From the IMG/VR virus record IMGVR_UViG_3300044703_000138, positions 1-46,317 of that record: a DNA stretch of 46,317 nt. The stretch is one strand, 5' to 3'. This stretch comes from a virus. This document shows positions 13,013-19,898 of this stretch, one piece after another (position 1 is the first letter of the stretch; the number at the start of each line of letters is the position of its first letter). The position numbers and the translations under genes were made by a program. The notes under the pieces were generated by a model. That model saw only the letters and a program-made list of their open reading frames with translations. It was not told the DNA's origin and did no database searches.

Positions 13013-13228
13013 ATGAGCATGACAGCCCTAGAGCGCGCCGTCGAAAAGGCGGGCAGTCAGTCCAGCTTCGCGGAAGCGGTCGGAACCTCTCAGCAACTGG
13101 TGTCCTACTGGCTGTCCAAAGGAAAGCCGCTGCCCGCCGAATTCGTCCTGCCAGCAGAGGCCAGGCTGGGGATTTCCAGACACGATTTGCGGCCTGACAT
13201 CTACCCTGTCGAGAGCCAGGCAGCGTGA
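13013..13228 (+). CDS. YdaS/Cro-like regulator
   Basis: A 71-residue HTH protein. After MSMTALERAVEKAGSQSSFA it has the turn and recognition helix EAVGTSQQLVSYWLSKGKPL and ends IYPVESQAA. This is the classical YdaS/Cro arrangement found opposite phage repressors. It is the first rightward gene after the three operators, so it would be made on induction and shut off the repressor promoter. ATG 13013; a second ATG at 13019 is possible. Confidence 0.85.
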   Translation: MSMTALERAVEKAGSQSSFAEAVGTSQQLVSYWLSKGKPLPAEFVLPAEARLGISRHDLRPDIYPVESQAA

Positions 13229-13557
13229 CCGCCTCAGTCCTCCACGATGTCCTGTTCCCCTTTTGCGTAGCGCTCCAGCGCCCGCCGGCCTCGTGCCAGA
13301 TATTCTTCAAGGTCCGCGACGGCCATCGCCCGTTCGATCCGAACGCCTCCGGTATGGTCGACGACGCGGGCCACACCCTTTCGAATCTGAACGGCGGGCG
13401 GCCCGTCAAGGTGAACAACGACATTGGTTTCCAAAGCTCTTCTCCATACCACGGAGAATCGCCCGAGCCCTCGGGCAGCCTTCCGGGCTTTGAGCATAAA
13501 ACCGGAACAGCGCAACTAACCTCGGTTAATCGCTCGGCTTTCGCGAGGGCCGCATGA
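13225..13557 (+). CDS. Questionable ORF following cro
   Basis: A 110-residue frame with GTGA overlap at cro and ATGA overlap at the next gene. Its third-codon positions are richer in G/C than the first (my count ~73% against ~62%), as expected for a real gene here. The product, however, is Ser/Pro/Asn-rich and unlike a folded domain. The opposite strand carries a more protein-like frame (13234-13515). Only one is likely to be the real gene; I leave both. Confidence 0.35.
   Translation: MTASVLHDVLFPFCVALQRPPASCQIFFKVRDGHRPFDPNASGMVDDAGHTLSNLNGGRPVKVNNDIGFQSSSPYHGESPEPSGSLPGFEHKTGTAQLTSVNRSAFARAA
13234..13515 (-). CDS. Possible antisense gene in early right operon
   Basis: A 93-residue frame with the convincing stretches VVVHLDGPPAVQIRKGVARV, DHTGGVRIE and a charged helix ADLEEYLARGRRALERYAKG. 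It would be transcribed against the rightward operon just after cro. The start is TTG 13515 (GAGG 5 bases upstream) or ATG 13497. Codon statistics are ambiguous against the overlapping plus frame. Function unknown. Confidence 0.45.
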   Translation of the reverse strand: MRCSGFMLKARKAARGLGRFSVVWRRALETNVVVHLDGPPAVQIRKGVARVVDHTGGVRIERAMAVADLEEYLARGRRALERYAKGEQDIVED

Positions 13558-13706
13558 CTGCTCGCCCCATCGACGCGCTCGCTGAAGCTCTGGCCGAAGG
13601 CGCGCCCAGCGTCCGCGCAGCCGCTCGTTCCATCGGCATATCTCAGAACATGGGAGCCCGGCTCTTTCGGCAGATGTGCCGCGAGCTCGGGCCGCAGGCG
13701 GTCTAG
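13554..13706 (+). CDS. 50-residue HTH-like protein
   Basis: Read directly: ATG 13554, TAG 13704-13706. The product begins MTARPIDALAEALAEGAPSV and continues RAAARSIGISQNMGARLFRQ, a helix-turn-helix of the resolvase/transposase-like (helix 2 AAARSIG, helix 3 SQNMGARLF) type. A tiny DNA-binding protein is likely. The next gene starts one base later. Confidence 0.65.
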   Translation: MTARPIDALAEALAEGAPSVRAAARSIGISQNMGARLFRQMCRELGPQAV

Positions 13707-13862
13707 ATGTCGATGGGCCTCACCCGAGCTGCCGTCGGCACATTCCCTTATCCGCACAGGACTGTGGCTGAGGTTGAGCGGGGCCTGCCCATCTGCCCGA
13801 GCTGCTCCTTTCCGGCGAGCCTTCGGGAGTTCTGTCAGTGCCCTTGGCGGAAGGCCTCCTAG
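13707..13862 (+). CDS. 51-residue zinc-binding protein
   Basis: ATG 13707 directly follows the upstream TAG. Four Cys in the pattern CPSC (residues 30-33) and CQC (43-45) suggest a zinc knuckle. It ends PWRKAS. Function unknown. The following methyltransferase begins one base after its stop at 13862. Confidence 0.6.
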   Translation: MSMGLTRAAVGTFPYPHRTVAEVERGLPICPSCSFPASLREFCQCPWRKAS

Positions 13863-14447
13863 ATGGACGGGGGGCGCATCGACTTCGTCGACCGGGCTGA
13901 CGCTGCTTCGCAGTCGAGCCCGCAAGCGGTCTCGAGCATAGCCGCCATCCCATTGCGCGAGCGCGTGCTGGACGTGTGCTGCGGCTCGCGCATGTTTTGG
14001 TTCGACCGCCAGCACCCTGACGCGCTGTTCGTCGACAACCGCGCCGAGGCGCATTCCCTGCCCGACAAGTCCAGCCGCGGCGGAAGCCGGGAGCTTGTCG
14101 TCGATCCCGACCTGGTGGCCGACTTCACCGCCCTGCCGTTCGAGGATGGCAGCTTCGCGCTCGTTGCGTTCGACCCCCCGCACCTCGTCCGCAACGGCCG
14201 CAGCGGGTGGCTGGCGAAGAAGTACGGCAAGCTCGACGCCGACTGGCGGGACGACCTGCGGAAGGGTTTTGCGGAGTGCTTTCGCGTCCTCCGCCCCGAT
14301 GGCGTCCTCGTCTTCAAGTGGAACGAGCATGAAATTCCGGTTTCCGCCGTCCTCGCGCTGACTCCCGAGCAGCCGTTGTTCGGCAACCGCTGCGGAAAGT
14401 CCGCGAAGTCGCACTGGCTCGTCTTCATGAAGCCGCGGGAGGCCTAA
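13863..14447 (+). CDS. Class I SAM-dependent methyltransferase
   Basis: A 194-residue protein. Motif I is unusual but typical of a phage family: LDVCCGSRMFWFD at residues 36-48 with FVDNR following. The catalytic-type motif is FDPPHLVRNG at 103-112, then KYGKLDADWRDDLRKGF and VLVFKWNEHEI. The DPPH motif is related to the DPPY of amino-methyltransferases, so a nucleic-acid substrate is likely, but it is not shown. It lies in the early right operon and may modify phage or host DNA against restriction. Confidence 0.85.
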   Translation: MDGGRIDFVDRADAASQSSPQAVSSIAAIPLRERVLDVCCGSRMFWFDRQHPDALFVDNRAEAHSLPDKSSRGGSRELVVDPDLVADFTALPFEDGSFALVAFDPPHLVRNGRSGWLAKKYGKLDADWRDDLRKGFAECFRVLRPDGVLVFKWNEHEIPVSAVLALTPEQPLFGNRCGKSAKSHWLVFMKPREA

Positions 14448-14450
14448 CCC

Positions 14451-14660
14451 ATGTCCTCCCCCATCCACACCATAGCGATAGCCGTCTTGATCGTTGGCAT
14501 TGTTGTCGTTGCTGTCGGGATCGAGGTGGTTTTCGCCATTGAACGGGCTCGCCGGCAGTCGTCTGAGAATATCTTTGACGATGACGCCCAGGGCGACTGG
14601 CCGGCGATACCTTCCGTCTCTCCTCCTCCTTTCCATGAAGCGGAGATAGTCCGTGAATAG
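14451..14660 (+). CDS. Small single-pass membrane protein
   Basis: A 69-residue protein with one long hydrophobic helix (residues ~6-28, IAIAVLIVGIVVVAVGIEVV), then a charged turn (ERARRQ) and an acidic, Pro-rich cytoplasmic-type tail. It overlaps the CII-like gene by 8 bases. No family recognised; an accessory gene acting at the host membrane is possible. Confidence 0.55.
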   Translation: MSSPIHTIAIAVLIVGIVVVAVGIEVVFAIERARRQSSENIFDDDAQGDWPAIPSVSPPPFHEAEIVRE

Positions 14661-15123
14661 CAACTCTGTCGTTCCGAAACCGCACCCTCTAACGGAAGAC
14701 GAGTTCCACGATGTCCTAATGGAGGACTGGTCCCGGCTGACTTCGAAGCTGGGCGGAAAAGGAAAATTCGCTCTTGCCGCGGGTCTTACCGTTCGCCAGC
14801 TCGGCAACATCCACAAGGGCAGCACGCCCAACGCAATTCACATCTTCAACATACTCGCCGCCGACGAAACAGCTATAGCAGCGGTGCTTCGCAAGTACAA
14901 CCTTCGCGCAGTCCCGGCCGACGCAATTTGCTCAAGCGATCCGGGGACACTACCCCTCGCCACGCTTCTTCATCACGTCGCCCAGGCCGAGCATCCCGAA
15001 AGCCATGGGGGAGTGGCGATAACCGAACACGAGGCGCGTTCGATCCCCGAGGAAGAGTTGCTCAAGGTCGAGCGGCTGATCGCCCATATCCGCCAGCTTC
15101 GCAAGCCGAAGGCCGTGGCATGA
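14653..15123 (+). CDS. CII-like HTH regulator
   Basis: A 156-residue protein. It has a helical N-terminus (EDEFHDVLMEDWSRLTSKLG), then an HTH GKGKFALAAGLTVRQLGNIH with KGSTPNAIHIFNILAADE, a form common in sphingomonad and rhizobial prophages at the cII position. The C-terminus is a helical segment (EEELLKVERLIAHIRQLRK) that could form the oligomer. It could control the lysis/lysogeny choice. GTG start 14653, ATGA overlap at the end. Confidence 0.65.
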   Translation: MNSNSVVPKPHPLTEDEFHDVLMEDWSRLTSKLGGKGKFALAAGLTVRQLGNIHKGSTPNAIHIFNILAADETAIAAVLRKYNLRAVPADAICSSDPGTLPLATLLHHVAQAEHPESHGGVAITEHEARSIPEEELLKVERLIAHIRQLRKPKAVA

Positions 15124-15395
15124 CTCTAGAGCGTGAAATATCACTCTCCCAAGCGCAAACTCCGCGAGAGATCGCGGACCTGCTCACCAAGGGACAGAAA
15201 CTCACCCTTCTGGCCATGCCCGACCAGCGGCCGAAAAGCTTTCGTACAGCGCACCGCCACGCGAAGGTAGGTTTCGTCTCCCTGCCGTTTCGCCTTTGCC
15301 ATCCCTGCTCGCTCGGGCCGCCGATGAAAGAGCGGCTGACTGCCCTCGGCCTCGCCGTGAAATCTGTCCTGATCGAAGGGGAGATGGCGACGTGA
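15120..15395 (+). CDS. Small winged-helix-like protein
   Basis: A 91-residue protein: TPREIADLLTKGQKLTLLAM, a basic middle with two Cys, then PPMKERLTALGLAVKSVLIE. ALGLAV near the end looks like the final part of a small winged helix, as in several phage early proteins. ATG 15120 overlaps the upstream stop; the GTGA at the end opens the next gene. Function unknown. Confidence 0.65.
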   Translation: MTLEREISLSQAQTPREIADLLTKGQKLTLLAMPDQRPKSFRTAHRHAKVGFVSLPFRLCHPCSLGPPMKERLTALGLAVKSVLIEGEMAT

Positions 15396-15676
15396 GCGCA
15401 TGGCCCGTCACCCGCGAGGAAATCGCTGAATTTTGTCAAGCAGTCCTCGCCGACAACATGCCTCGGCATGGGGAACCTTGGCAAACGATAGCCTACTACA
15501 TCAACTCTGGGCGCAAACGCGCCTACCGCATGGGCCGCGAGGACGGCGCGAAATACGGCCCGCTAGACTGCGATAGCCGATTGAAGCCTTTGGTCGAGAC
15601 CGGCACGGGCTCGATCCGCGAAGCGGACGAAAGCGGCGGTGCCGGAACGGCAATCGCCCAAGGCGATCTCCCATGA
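15392..15676 (+). CDS. Unknown early protein
   Basis: A 94-residue protein that starts at GTG 15392 (GTGA overlap) with TREEIAEFCQAVLADNMPRH. The first ~55 residues look folded and helical, and the rest is Gly/Ala/Glu-rich. No family recognised. Confidence 0.6.
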   Translation: MSAWPVTREEIAEFCQAVLADNMPRHGEPWQTIAYYINSGRKRAYRMGREDGAKYGPLDCDSRLKPLVETGTGSIREADESGGAGTAIAQGDLP

Positions 15677-15825
15677 CCCTCCCCACACATGAAGCCGGAT
15701 GCAGGATGCCTACCGAGCAAGGCATTTCGCGCGCCGACGAGGTTCATCGGACTCAAGCCGAGCTCGACAACATATCCTTCCTAAAGGCCCTCAAGCGCTA
15801 CTTCGACAAGGGAGGGAAGGGGTGA
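15673..15825 (+). CDS. 50-residue helical protein
   Basis: Read directly from ATG 15673 (ATGA overlap) to TGA 15825 (GTGA overlap with rusA). It ends with a basic amphipathic helix NISFLKALKRYFDKGGKG. Nested overlaps on both sides support it as a real gene. Function unknown. Confidence 0.6.
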   Translation: MTLPTHEAGCRMPTEQGISRADEVHRTQAELDNISFLKALKRYFDKGGKG

Positions 15826-16148
15826 CTCTCGAGCTTCCCTGGCCGTCCTCGAGCCTTTCCGGCCACAACACCGGACATTGGCGGAAGAAGGCTGGCATCG
15901 TCGCTCAGCATCGCGACTGGGCGAAGTCGGCTACGCTCGCTGAGGGAAAGCCAAATATCCCAGCTGGCGACATTCAGCTGATCGTCGCTTTCTATCCGCC
16001 GAATCGCCGCGGCGACCGGGTCAACTTCCCCAACCGGATGAAGCCCTATTTCGACGGCATAGCTGATGACCGCTTCCTTCCGTCCTATCAATTCGGCGAG
16101 CCCGTCAAGCACGGGAAAGTCGTCATCGGGATCGAGGTGGCGGAGTGA
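15822..16148 (+). CDS. rusA: RusA-like Holliday junction resolvase
   Basis: A 108-residue protein with the RusA fold pattern: LPWPSSSLSGHNTGHWRKKA at the start, the beta strand IQLIVAFYPP, and the acidic/basic active-site segment RRGDRVNFPNRMKPYFDGIA, where Asp65, Lys74 and Asp78 are the likely catalytic residues. RusA dimers cut Holliday junctions and in phages resolve replicating concatemers before packaging. GTG 15822 is set by the overlap with the upstream gene. Length is close to E. coli RusA (120). Confidence 0.88.
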   Translation: MTLELPWPSSSLSGHNTGHWRKKAGIVAQHRDWAKSATLAEGKPNIPAGDIQLIVAFYPPNRRGDRVNFPNRMKPYFDGIADDRFLPSYQFGEPVKHGKVVIGIEVAE

Positions 16149-16471
16149 TGTTGCATCGCATTCTCGTCGCCGATGTTCAGCGCGCTGTCGCGGCGCGTTT
16201 CGGACTCACGCAAGAGGAGCTTACGGGCCGGTGCCATTGTCGCGCCCATTCTCATCCGCGGCAACTGGCCATGTACCTCAGCAAGCAACTGACCGGACAG
16301 TCCAACCTCGCCATAAGCAGGCGCTTCGACCGCGACCCGACAACTACGACATTCGCTCGACGACAGGTGACACGGCGACGGGCAGATGATCCGGCTCTGG
16401 ATGCTATCATCGTCGAGATCACCGCCCAACTGTCCCAGCCCTCCATGTCGAAGGAGGGGGTATGCGGATAG
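16145..16471 (+). CDS. DnaA domain IV-like DNA-binding protein
   Basis: A 108-residue protein that looks like the C-terminal DNA-binding domain of DnaA alone: VADVQRAVAARFGLTQEELT, then RQLAMYLSKQLTGQSNLAIS and the signature-like FDRDPTTTTFARRQV, matching the RDHTTV region of DnaA. It lacks the ATPase part. It may mark the phage origin or compete with host DnaA. Start GTG 16145 or ATG 16148. Confidence 0.72.
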   Translation: MMLHRILVADVQRAVAARFGLTQEELTGRCHCRAHSHPRQLAMYLSKQLTGQSNLAISRRFDRDPTTTTFARRQVTRRRADDPALDAIIVEITAQLSQPSMSKEGVCG

Positions 16472-17160
16472 ACCTTGAAGGTGAGGGCGCATCCTCGCTG
16501 CGCGAGGACCGGGCCGGCGGTCCTTCGGACCTGAGCCGCTCTGCGTCTCAGCCGGAGGCGCTCGTCCCATTGCGCAAGATGCGCTTCGCCTATGCCGACC
16601 CGCCCTATCTCGGGCGCGGCGAATATTACCGCGCCCAACATCCAGACGCAATGTCGTGGAACGATCCCGAGACGCATTGCGCGTTAATCGAGCGCCTGCA
16701 GGCTGACTTCCCGGACGGCTGGGTTCTCAGCCTGAGTGAGCGCAGCCTGCGGACGATACTTCCGATGTGCCCGCCGGAAGCGCGCGTTGGCGCCTGGATA
16801 ACGGACCGCGCCCGCTATGCCGGCAAGGCCGTCCCAGTCCGCAAGCATTTCGAGCCGGTGATATTCATGGGGGGCCGGCCGTACAGCGACACCGGCAACC
16901 GCGCCGCCGACTTCATCATTACGAAGCAGGAGCGCCAACCTGCAGGCCAGCCCCGATATGCGATGGTGAAGCAGGACATTCGTGCCGGCAAGATATTCGT
17001 CGGCAAGAAGCCTGCCGCCTTTGCGAGGTGGGTATTCGAGCTTCTCGGCCTCGCCGCGGGCGACGAGCTGGTCGACCTTTTTCCCGGATCCGGCGCCATC
17101 TCAGATGCTCTGGAAAAGTGGCGCGCTCAACTCTCCATGTTCACCGGCGAAGCCGCATGA
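16462..17160 (+). CDS. DPPY-type DNA methyltransferase
   Basis: A 232-residue protein with the amino-methyltransferase motif YADPPYLG at residues 44-51 and, near residue 210, the SAM-binding motif DLFPGSGAISDALEKW. The order DPPY before FxGxG is that of the beta class. It probably methylates adenine N6 or cytosine N4. No endonuclease partner is nearby, so it is an orphan phage methylase, likely protecting phage DNA or marking it for regulation. The first ~39 residues may be untranslated, with M40 as an alternative start. It ends in an ATGA overlap. Confidence 0.85.
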   Translation: MRIDLEGEGASSLREDRAGGPSDLSRSASQPEALVPLRKMRFAYADPPYLGRGEYYRAQHPDAMSWNDPETHCALIERLQADFPDGWVLSLSERSLRTILPMCPPEARVGAWITDRARYAGKAVPVRKHFEPVIFMGGRPYSDTGNRAADFIITKQERQPAGQPRYAMVKQDIRAGKIFVGKKPAAFARWVFELLGLAAGDELVDLFPGSGAISDALEKWRAQLSMFTGEAA

Positions 17161-17918
17161 GCGGCTATCTCCGCATCATCAGTTGGGATCGCCTCCAGCA
17201 CTACAAGGACCGCAACCCTCCTTGGATCAAGCTGCACCGCGATCTCCTGACCAGCGAGACCTGGGTTTCCTCGTCTCATGACGACCGCGTGCTAGCAGTT
17301 GCTATCATGATGCTAGCAGCCGCTACGGGAAACCGCGTGCCGGCCAATCCGCGGTACATTCAGCGTGTCGCGTACCTCGAAAGGGAGCCTGACTTCGCCT
17401 CCCTTATAGCCCTTAAGTTCATGGAAATAATAGAAGAAAAAGCCGCTGCTAGCAAGACGCTAGCATCCGCTAGACCAGAGACAGAGAACAGAGAACAGAA
17501 AGAAGATTCAGTAGAAGCTGACGCTTCTACTGGCGCTGACGCGCCGAAAGCCCCGTCAGCGATCGACCTGAAAGCCGCCGTTTTCGCTTCTGGCGTCCCG
17601 CTCCTGCAAAGCACCGGGTCCACAGACCGCAACGCCCGCTCGATGCTTGGAAGGTGGCGCTCCAGCCATGGAGACGCCGCCGTGCTTGACGCGCTCGCCG
17701 CTGCCACCGCGCAAGCCGTTTCGGACCCCATCCCCTGGATCATTCGCAGACTGGAAAACGGAAATGGACGACGTCAACCTGCCGCCTCACGGCCATCGCC
17801 CGCCCTCGAGCTCTACAAACGTGGTGCGCTTCGAGAGGCCGAAGAAGCGGATATCGGCGAAGACGGAGCGCTTGATCGGGGAGCTTGGGCTACGCTACCG
17901 CCCCTCGGCACAGGCTGA
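17157..17918 (+). CDS. Phage replication initiator-like protein
   Basis: A 253-residue protein beginning ISWDRLQHYKDRNPPWIKLH, then RDLLTSETWVSSSHDDRVLA, the N-terminal region of a common phage replisome-organiser group, followed by a disordered middle (Glu/Ser/Ala) and a helical C-terminal domain (SMLGRWRSSHGDAAVLDALA, then PWIIRRLE). It is expected to bind the phage origin and recruit helicase, like lambda O. The start overlaps the methyltransferase stop. Iterons are not evident in the gene. Confidence 0.72.
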   Translation: MSGYLRIISWDRLQHYKDRNPPWIKLHRDLLTSETWVSSSHDDRVLAVAIMMLAAATGNRVPANPRYIQRVAYLEREPDFASLIALKFMEIIEEKAAASKTLASARPETENREQKEDSVEADASTGADAPKAPSAIDLKAAVFASGVPLLQSTGSTDRNARSMLGRWRSSHGDAAVLDALAAATAQAVSDPIPWIIRRLENGNGRRQPAASRPSPALELYKRGALREAEEADIGEDGALDRGAWATLPPLGTG

Positions 17919-18216
17919 CCTGGAGGAGCATGCCGCGGGGCTGGCGCTGCTGACCACGGACGTTGCGGAGGTTCCGCCCAACATCCTCGAGGAAGCTATC
18001 CGCCGGCACGTAGTCCGCAGCCCCTACATGCCCAAGGCTAGCGAGCTGATCGCCGAGGCGCAGAAGATCGTCAAAGAGGTAGGCAACCGCCCATCCGGCT
18101 ACCCCGACAACCGCGCCCTGGCGACCCGCTACAACGAGAGCATGACGCCAGAGCATCGCGCCAGTGGCCTGCGCTGGCACGGCGACGACCACGATCTGCG
18201 GCTGGAACGGACATGA
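17764..18216 (+). CDS. Putative replication partner protein
   Basis: A 150-residue protein overlapping the replication initiator by 155 bases in another frame. The part after that overlap (DLEEHAAGLALLTTDVAEVP, then LEEAIRRHVVRSPYMPKASE) is well formed and helical and resembles the regulator/loader proteins at the lambda P position. A start inside the overlap (ATG 17764) is the best, with GTG 17821 the alternative. Helicase loading is inferred from position only. Confidence 0.6.
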   Translation: MDDVNLPPHGHRPPSSSTNVVRFERPKKRISAKTERLIGELGLRYRPSAQADLEEHAAGLALLTTDVAEVPPNILEEAIRRHVVRSPYMPKASELIAEAQKIVKEVGNRPSGYPDNRALATRYNESMTPEHRASGLRWHGDDHDLRLERT

Positions 18217-18274
18217 GACCGCCCGCAAACACTTGTAACACAACGACAATTCCAGGCATGAGGGAGGGGTAGGG

Positions 18275-18844
18275 GTGAGCGACTGGTGCATCCTTCGAAC
18301 AGCGTCACGTCATACGATGGGCCTCGCGGCTTCGTTGGCGAAGGACGGCTACAACGTGTGGACTCCGATCGAACATCGGACGATCCGCATACCGAGGGCT
18401 AACATCCGCCGGCCAATCACCCTCCCGATCATGCCAAGCTACGTGTTCGCGCGCGTTCAGCATCTGGTCGACCTCCTCGAGCTGGCGAACATGCCGGTCA
18501 AGCCTCGCCGTGGCGCCGGGTTGAGGGAGCCCGCCCATGCGAATTTCTCGGTCCTCCACTGGCACGACAAGATCCCGCTCGTGGCCGATAGAGACCTTGA
18601 GCAGCTTCGCAAGATAGAGGCTAAGCGCACTCCGGCCAGAAAGGCGGACAGGGCATTCTCCAGGGACGCGACGGTCAAGGTCGACGGCGGTAGCTTCGGC
18701 GGCATGGTCGGGATCGTCGAGCGCTCGGACAGGGGACAAACGCTCGTCTGCTTCAATGAGCGCTACACCGTGAAAATAGCCACTTGCCTGCTGAATCTGG
18801 ATGAGGTATCTAATTACCAACCCGCCGCATTGAAAGCGGCTTAG
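18275..18844 (+). CDS. NusG/RfaH-like transcription antiterminator
   Basis: A 189-residue NusG paralogue. The N-terminal NGN-type domain (WCILRTASRHTMGLAASLAK, then DGYNVWTPIEHRT and ITLPIMPSYVFARVQ) keeps the W-x-x-x-x and LPGYVF-like landmarks. The C-terminal KOW-type segment is FGGMVGIVERSDRGQTLVCF. NusG paralogues travel with RNA polymerase and suppress pausing and termination at chosen operons. Lying after the replication genes and before the late operon, it takes the place of lambda Q. GTG 18275 follows GAGGGAGGGG. Confidence 0.85.
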   Translation: MSDWCILRTASRHTMGLAASLAKDGYNVWTPIEHRTIRIPRANIRRPITLPIMPSYVFARVQHLVDLLELANMPVKPRRGAGLREPAHANFSVLHWHDKIPLVADRDLEQLRKIEAKRTPARKADRAFSRDATVKVDGGSFGGMVGIVERSDRGQTLVCFNERYTVKIATCLLNLDEVSNYQPAALKAA

Positions 18845-18975
18845 GGGAGCGAGCATCCGGACCATAGAGTCCGCTTCTCCGAGCGAAAGCCCGGCAGGCT
18901 CTCTCCCGCAGCGTAGACCGGGAAGGTGCAACGCACCGCGCCGGGAAATTCCTAAAACTCGTCCAAAATTCCCCA
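18845..18975 (+). promoter_or_regulatory. Structured untranslated RNA before late operon
   Basis: The 146-base gap after the NusG-like gene has no ORF but three stem-loops in a row: CGGAC/GTCCG (18858-18873), CCCGG/CCGGG (18890-18922) and GGTGC-AAC-GCACC (18925-18937). The first is enclosed by GGAG/CTCC. No T-run follows any of them. Candidate loading site (ops/put-like) for the NusG-like protein or leader of the late message. A promoter is not recognisable. Confidence 0.5.
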
Positions 18976-18990
18976 GTGCGAGGGTGCGTA

Positions 18991-19377
18991 ATGGCTGACT
19001 TGCTCAGGCCTGTAGACCTGCAGCCCGTGCCCGTTTCCCGTGTGGATGCGAGCTTCCGGCACAGCGGGGTCTACTTCCTCTTCCACGCTGGTGAGGTGGT
19101 CTATGTAGGCCAGTCGAACAGCGTTCTACGCCGTATCGGCGAGCATATGTCGGATTGCAGAAAGGCGTTCGACTCGGTTGCATTCATCGCTTGTCAGGCC
19201 CTCAACCGCCTTTGGCTGGAGGCTCAGTACATCGAGCGTTTCAGGCCCCGGTATAATCAGCCGGAGATCCAGGAGATTCCCGAGCTGACTCGAAAGCGTC
19301 GGAGCGGCAGGCGCAGTGCGCAGAGGCGCAATCGTCGGAAGTTTCTGGCTGAGCAGTCTGCGGTCTACCAAGCATAG
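18991..19377 (+). CDS. GIY-YIG nuclease
   Basis: A 128-residue protein of the GIY-YIG superfamily: SGVYFLFHAGEVVYVGQS with the GVY (26-28) and YVG (38-40) motifs, Arg48 (LRRIGEH), Glu77 (WLEAQYIERF) and Asn89 (RYNQP). All catalytic positions are present. The C-terminus is a basic tail (RKRRSGRRSAQRRNRR). Being first in the late operon next to terminase, it may be a homing nuclease or help in DNA packaging, as HNH nucleases do in other phages. ATG 18991. Confidence 0.85.
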   Translation: MADLLRPVDLQPVPVSRVDASFRHSGVYFLFHAGEVVYVGQSNSVLRRIGEHMSDCRKAFDSVAFIACQALNRLWLEAQYIERFRPRYNQPEIQEIPELTRKRRSGRRSAQRRNRRKFLAEQSAVYQA

Positions 19378-19485
19378 TTTTGTCATCATGATAATCGCTC
19401 CAGGCGCCGAGCACGAAGCCGAAAGTTACATGCAACGCCGCATGGTGCGCCCAGCGGCCCCCATCACGCTACGGGGTGATGGCTT

Positions 19486-19563
19486 CTATCCCCGCCGCCC
19501 CTCAGCCAAACCGCACACACCCTCGAGCAAGGGCGGCAGTGCTGTTGCGCGCGGCGGGGATAG
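19486..19563. repeat. 13-bp perfect inverted repeat
   Basis: CTATCCCCGCCGC at 19486-19498 and its exact complement GCGGCGGGGATAG at 19551-19563, with a 52-base loop, in a gap of ~200 bases between the GIY-YIG nuclease and three tiny genes leading into terminase. It could be a packaging-site element, a terminator-like RNA structure without T-run, or a protein site. Confidence 0.6.
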
Positions 19564-19581
19564 ATTCGCAGGAGACATGCT

Positions 19582-19755
19582 ATGGTGATCCGGCTCGGCC
19601 GCTTGTGCGGCTCTATGGTCTTCAACTATCGCGGACACGACAGGCGTGGTCTGAACCGGTTCGCCAACGGCTACGGCTTGCGGATCGGGAATGTAGTGGG
19701 CCGCGTCTGGCGACTAGGCGACAACGACTATTCCCTATCCCGTCTGAGCAAGTAG
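19582..19755 (+). CDS. 57-residue basic protein
   Basis: ATG 19582 with AGGAG 7 bases upstream. Product begins MVIRLGRLCGSMVFNYRGHD and has beta-like strands (GYGLRIGNVVGRVWRLGDN). No TM, no family. Good codon use supports it. Confidence 0.65.
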   Translation: MVIRLGRLCGSMVFNYRGHDRRGLNRFANGYGLRIGNVVGRVWRLGDNDYSLSRLSK

Positions 19756-19760
19756 AGCCC

Positions 19761-19898
19761 ATGTCCCTCGCAGCCATCTTCCTCATCATCGCCCTCATCC
19801 TCTTCATCGTGGATGCGATAGGCGTTGCATCGAGGATCAACCTCCAGTCCGCCGGCCTCGCGTTCATCGCCGCAGCCATGCTCGTGCCGATGGTGTGA
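19761..19898 (+). CDS. 45-residue membrane peptide
   Basis: Nearly wholly hydrophobic: MSLAAIFLIIALILFIVDAI, then SAGLAFIAAAMLVPMV, i.e. two short membrane helices with a polar turn (ASRINLQ). Small membrane peptides of this kind are common near phage terminase. TGATG overlap with the next gene. Confidence 0.65.
   Translation: MSLAAIFLIIALILFIVDAIGVASRINLQSAGLAFIAAAMLVPMV

Noticed and set aside
13011-14831. 606-residue minus frame covering the early right operon
   Set aside because: It is rich in Arg/Pro/Ala and antisense to several well-supported plus genes, including the methyltransferase with recognisable motifs.
16462-17160. A restriction-modification system
   Set aside because: No endonuclease or specificity gene adjoins the methyltransferase, so it is called an orphan.
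19388-19588. 66-residue plus frame over the 13-bp inverted repeat
   Set aside because: No ribosome site and unlike a folded protein; the gap is better read as non-coding.
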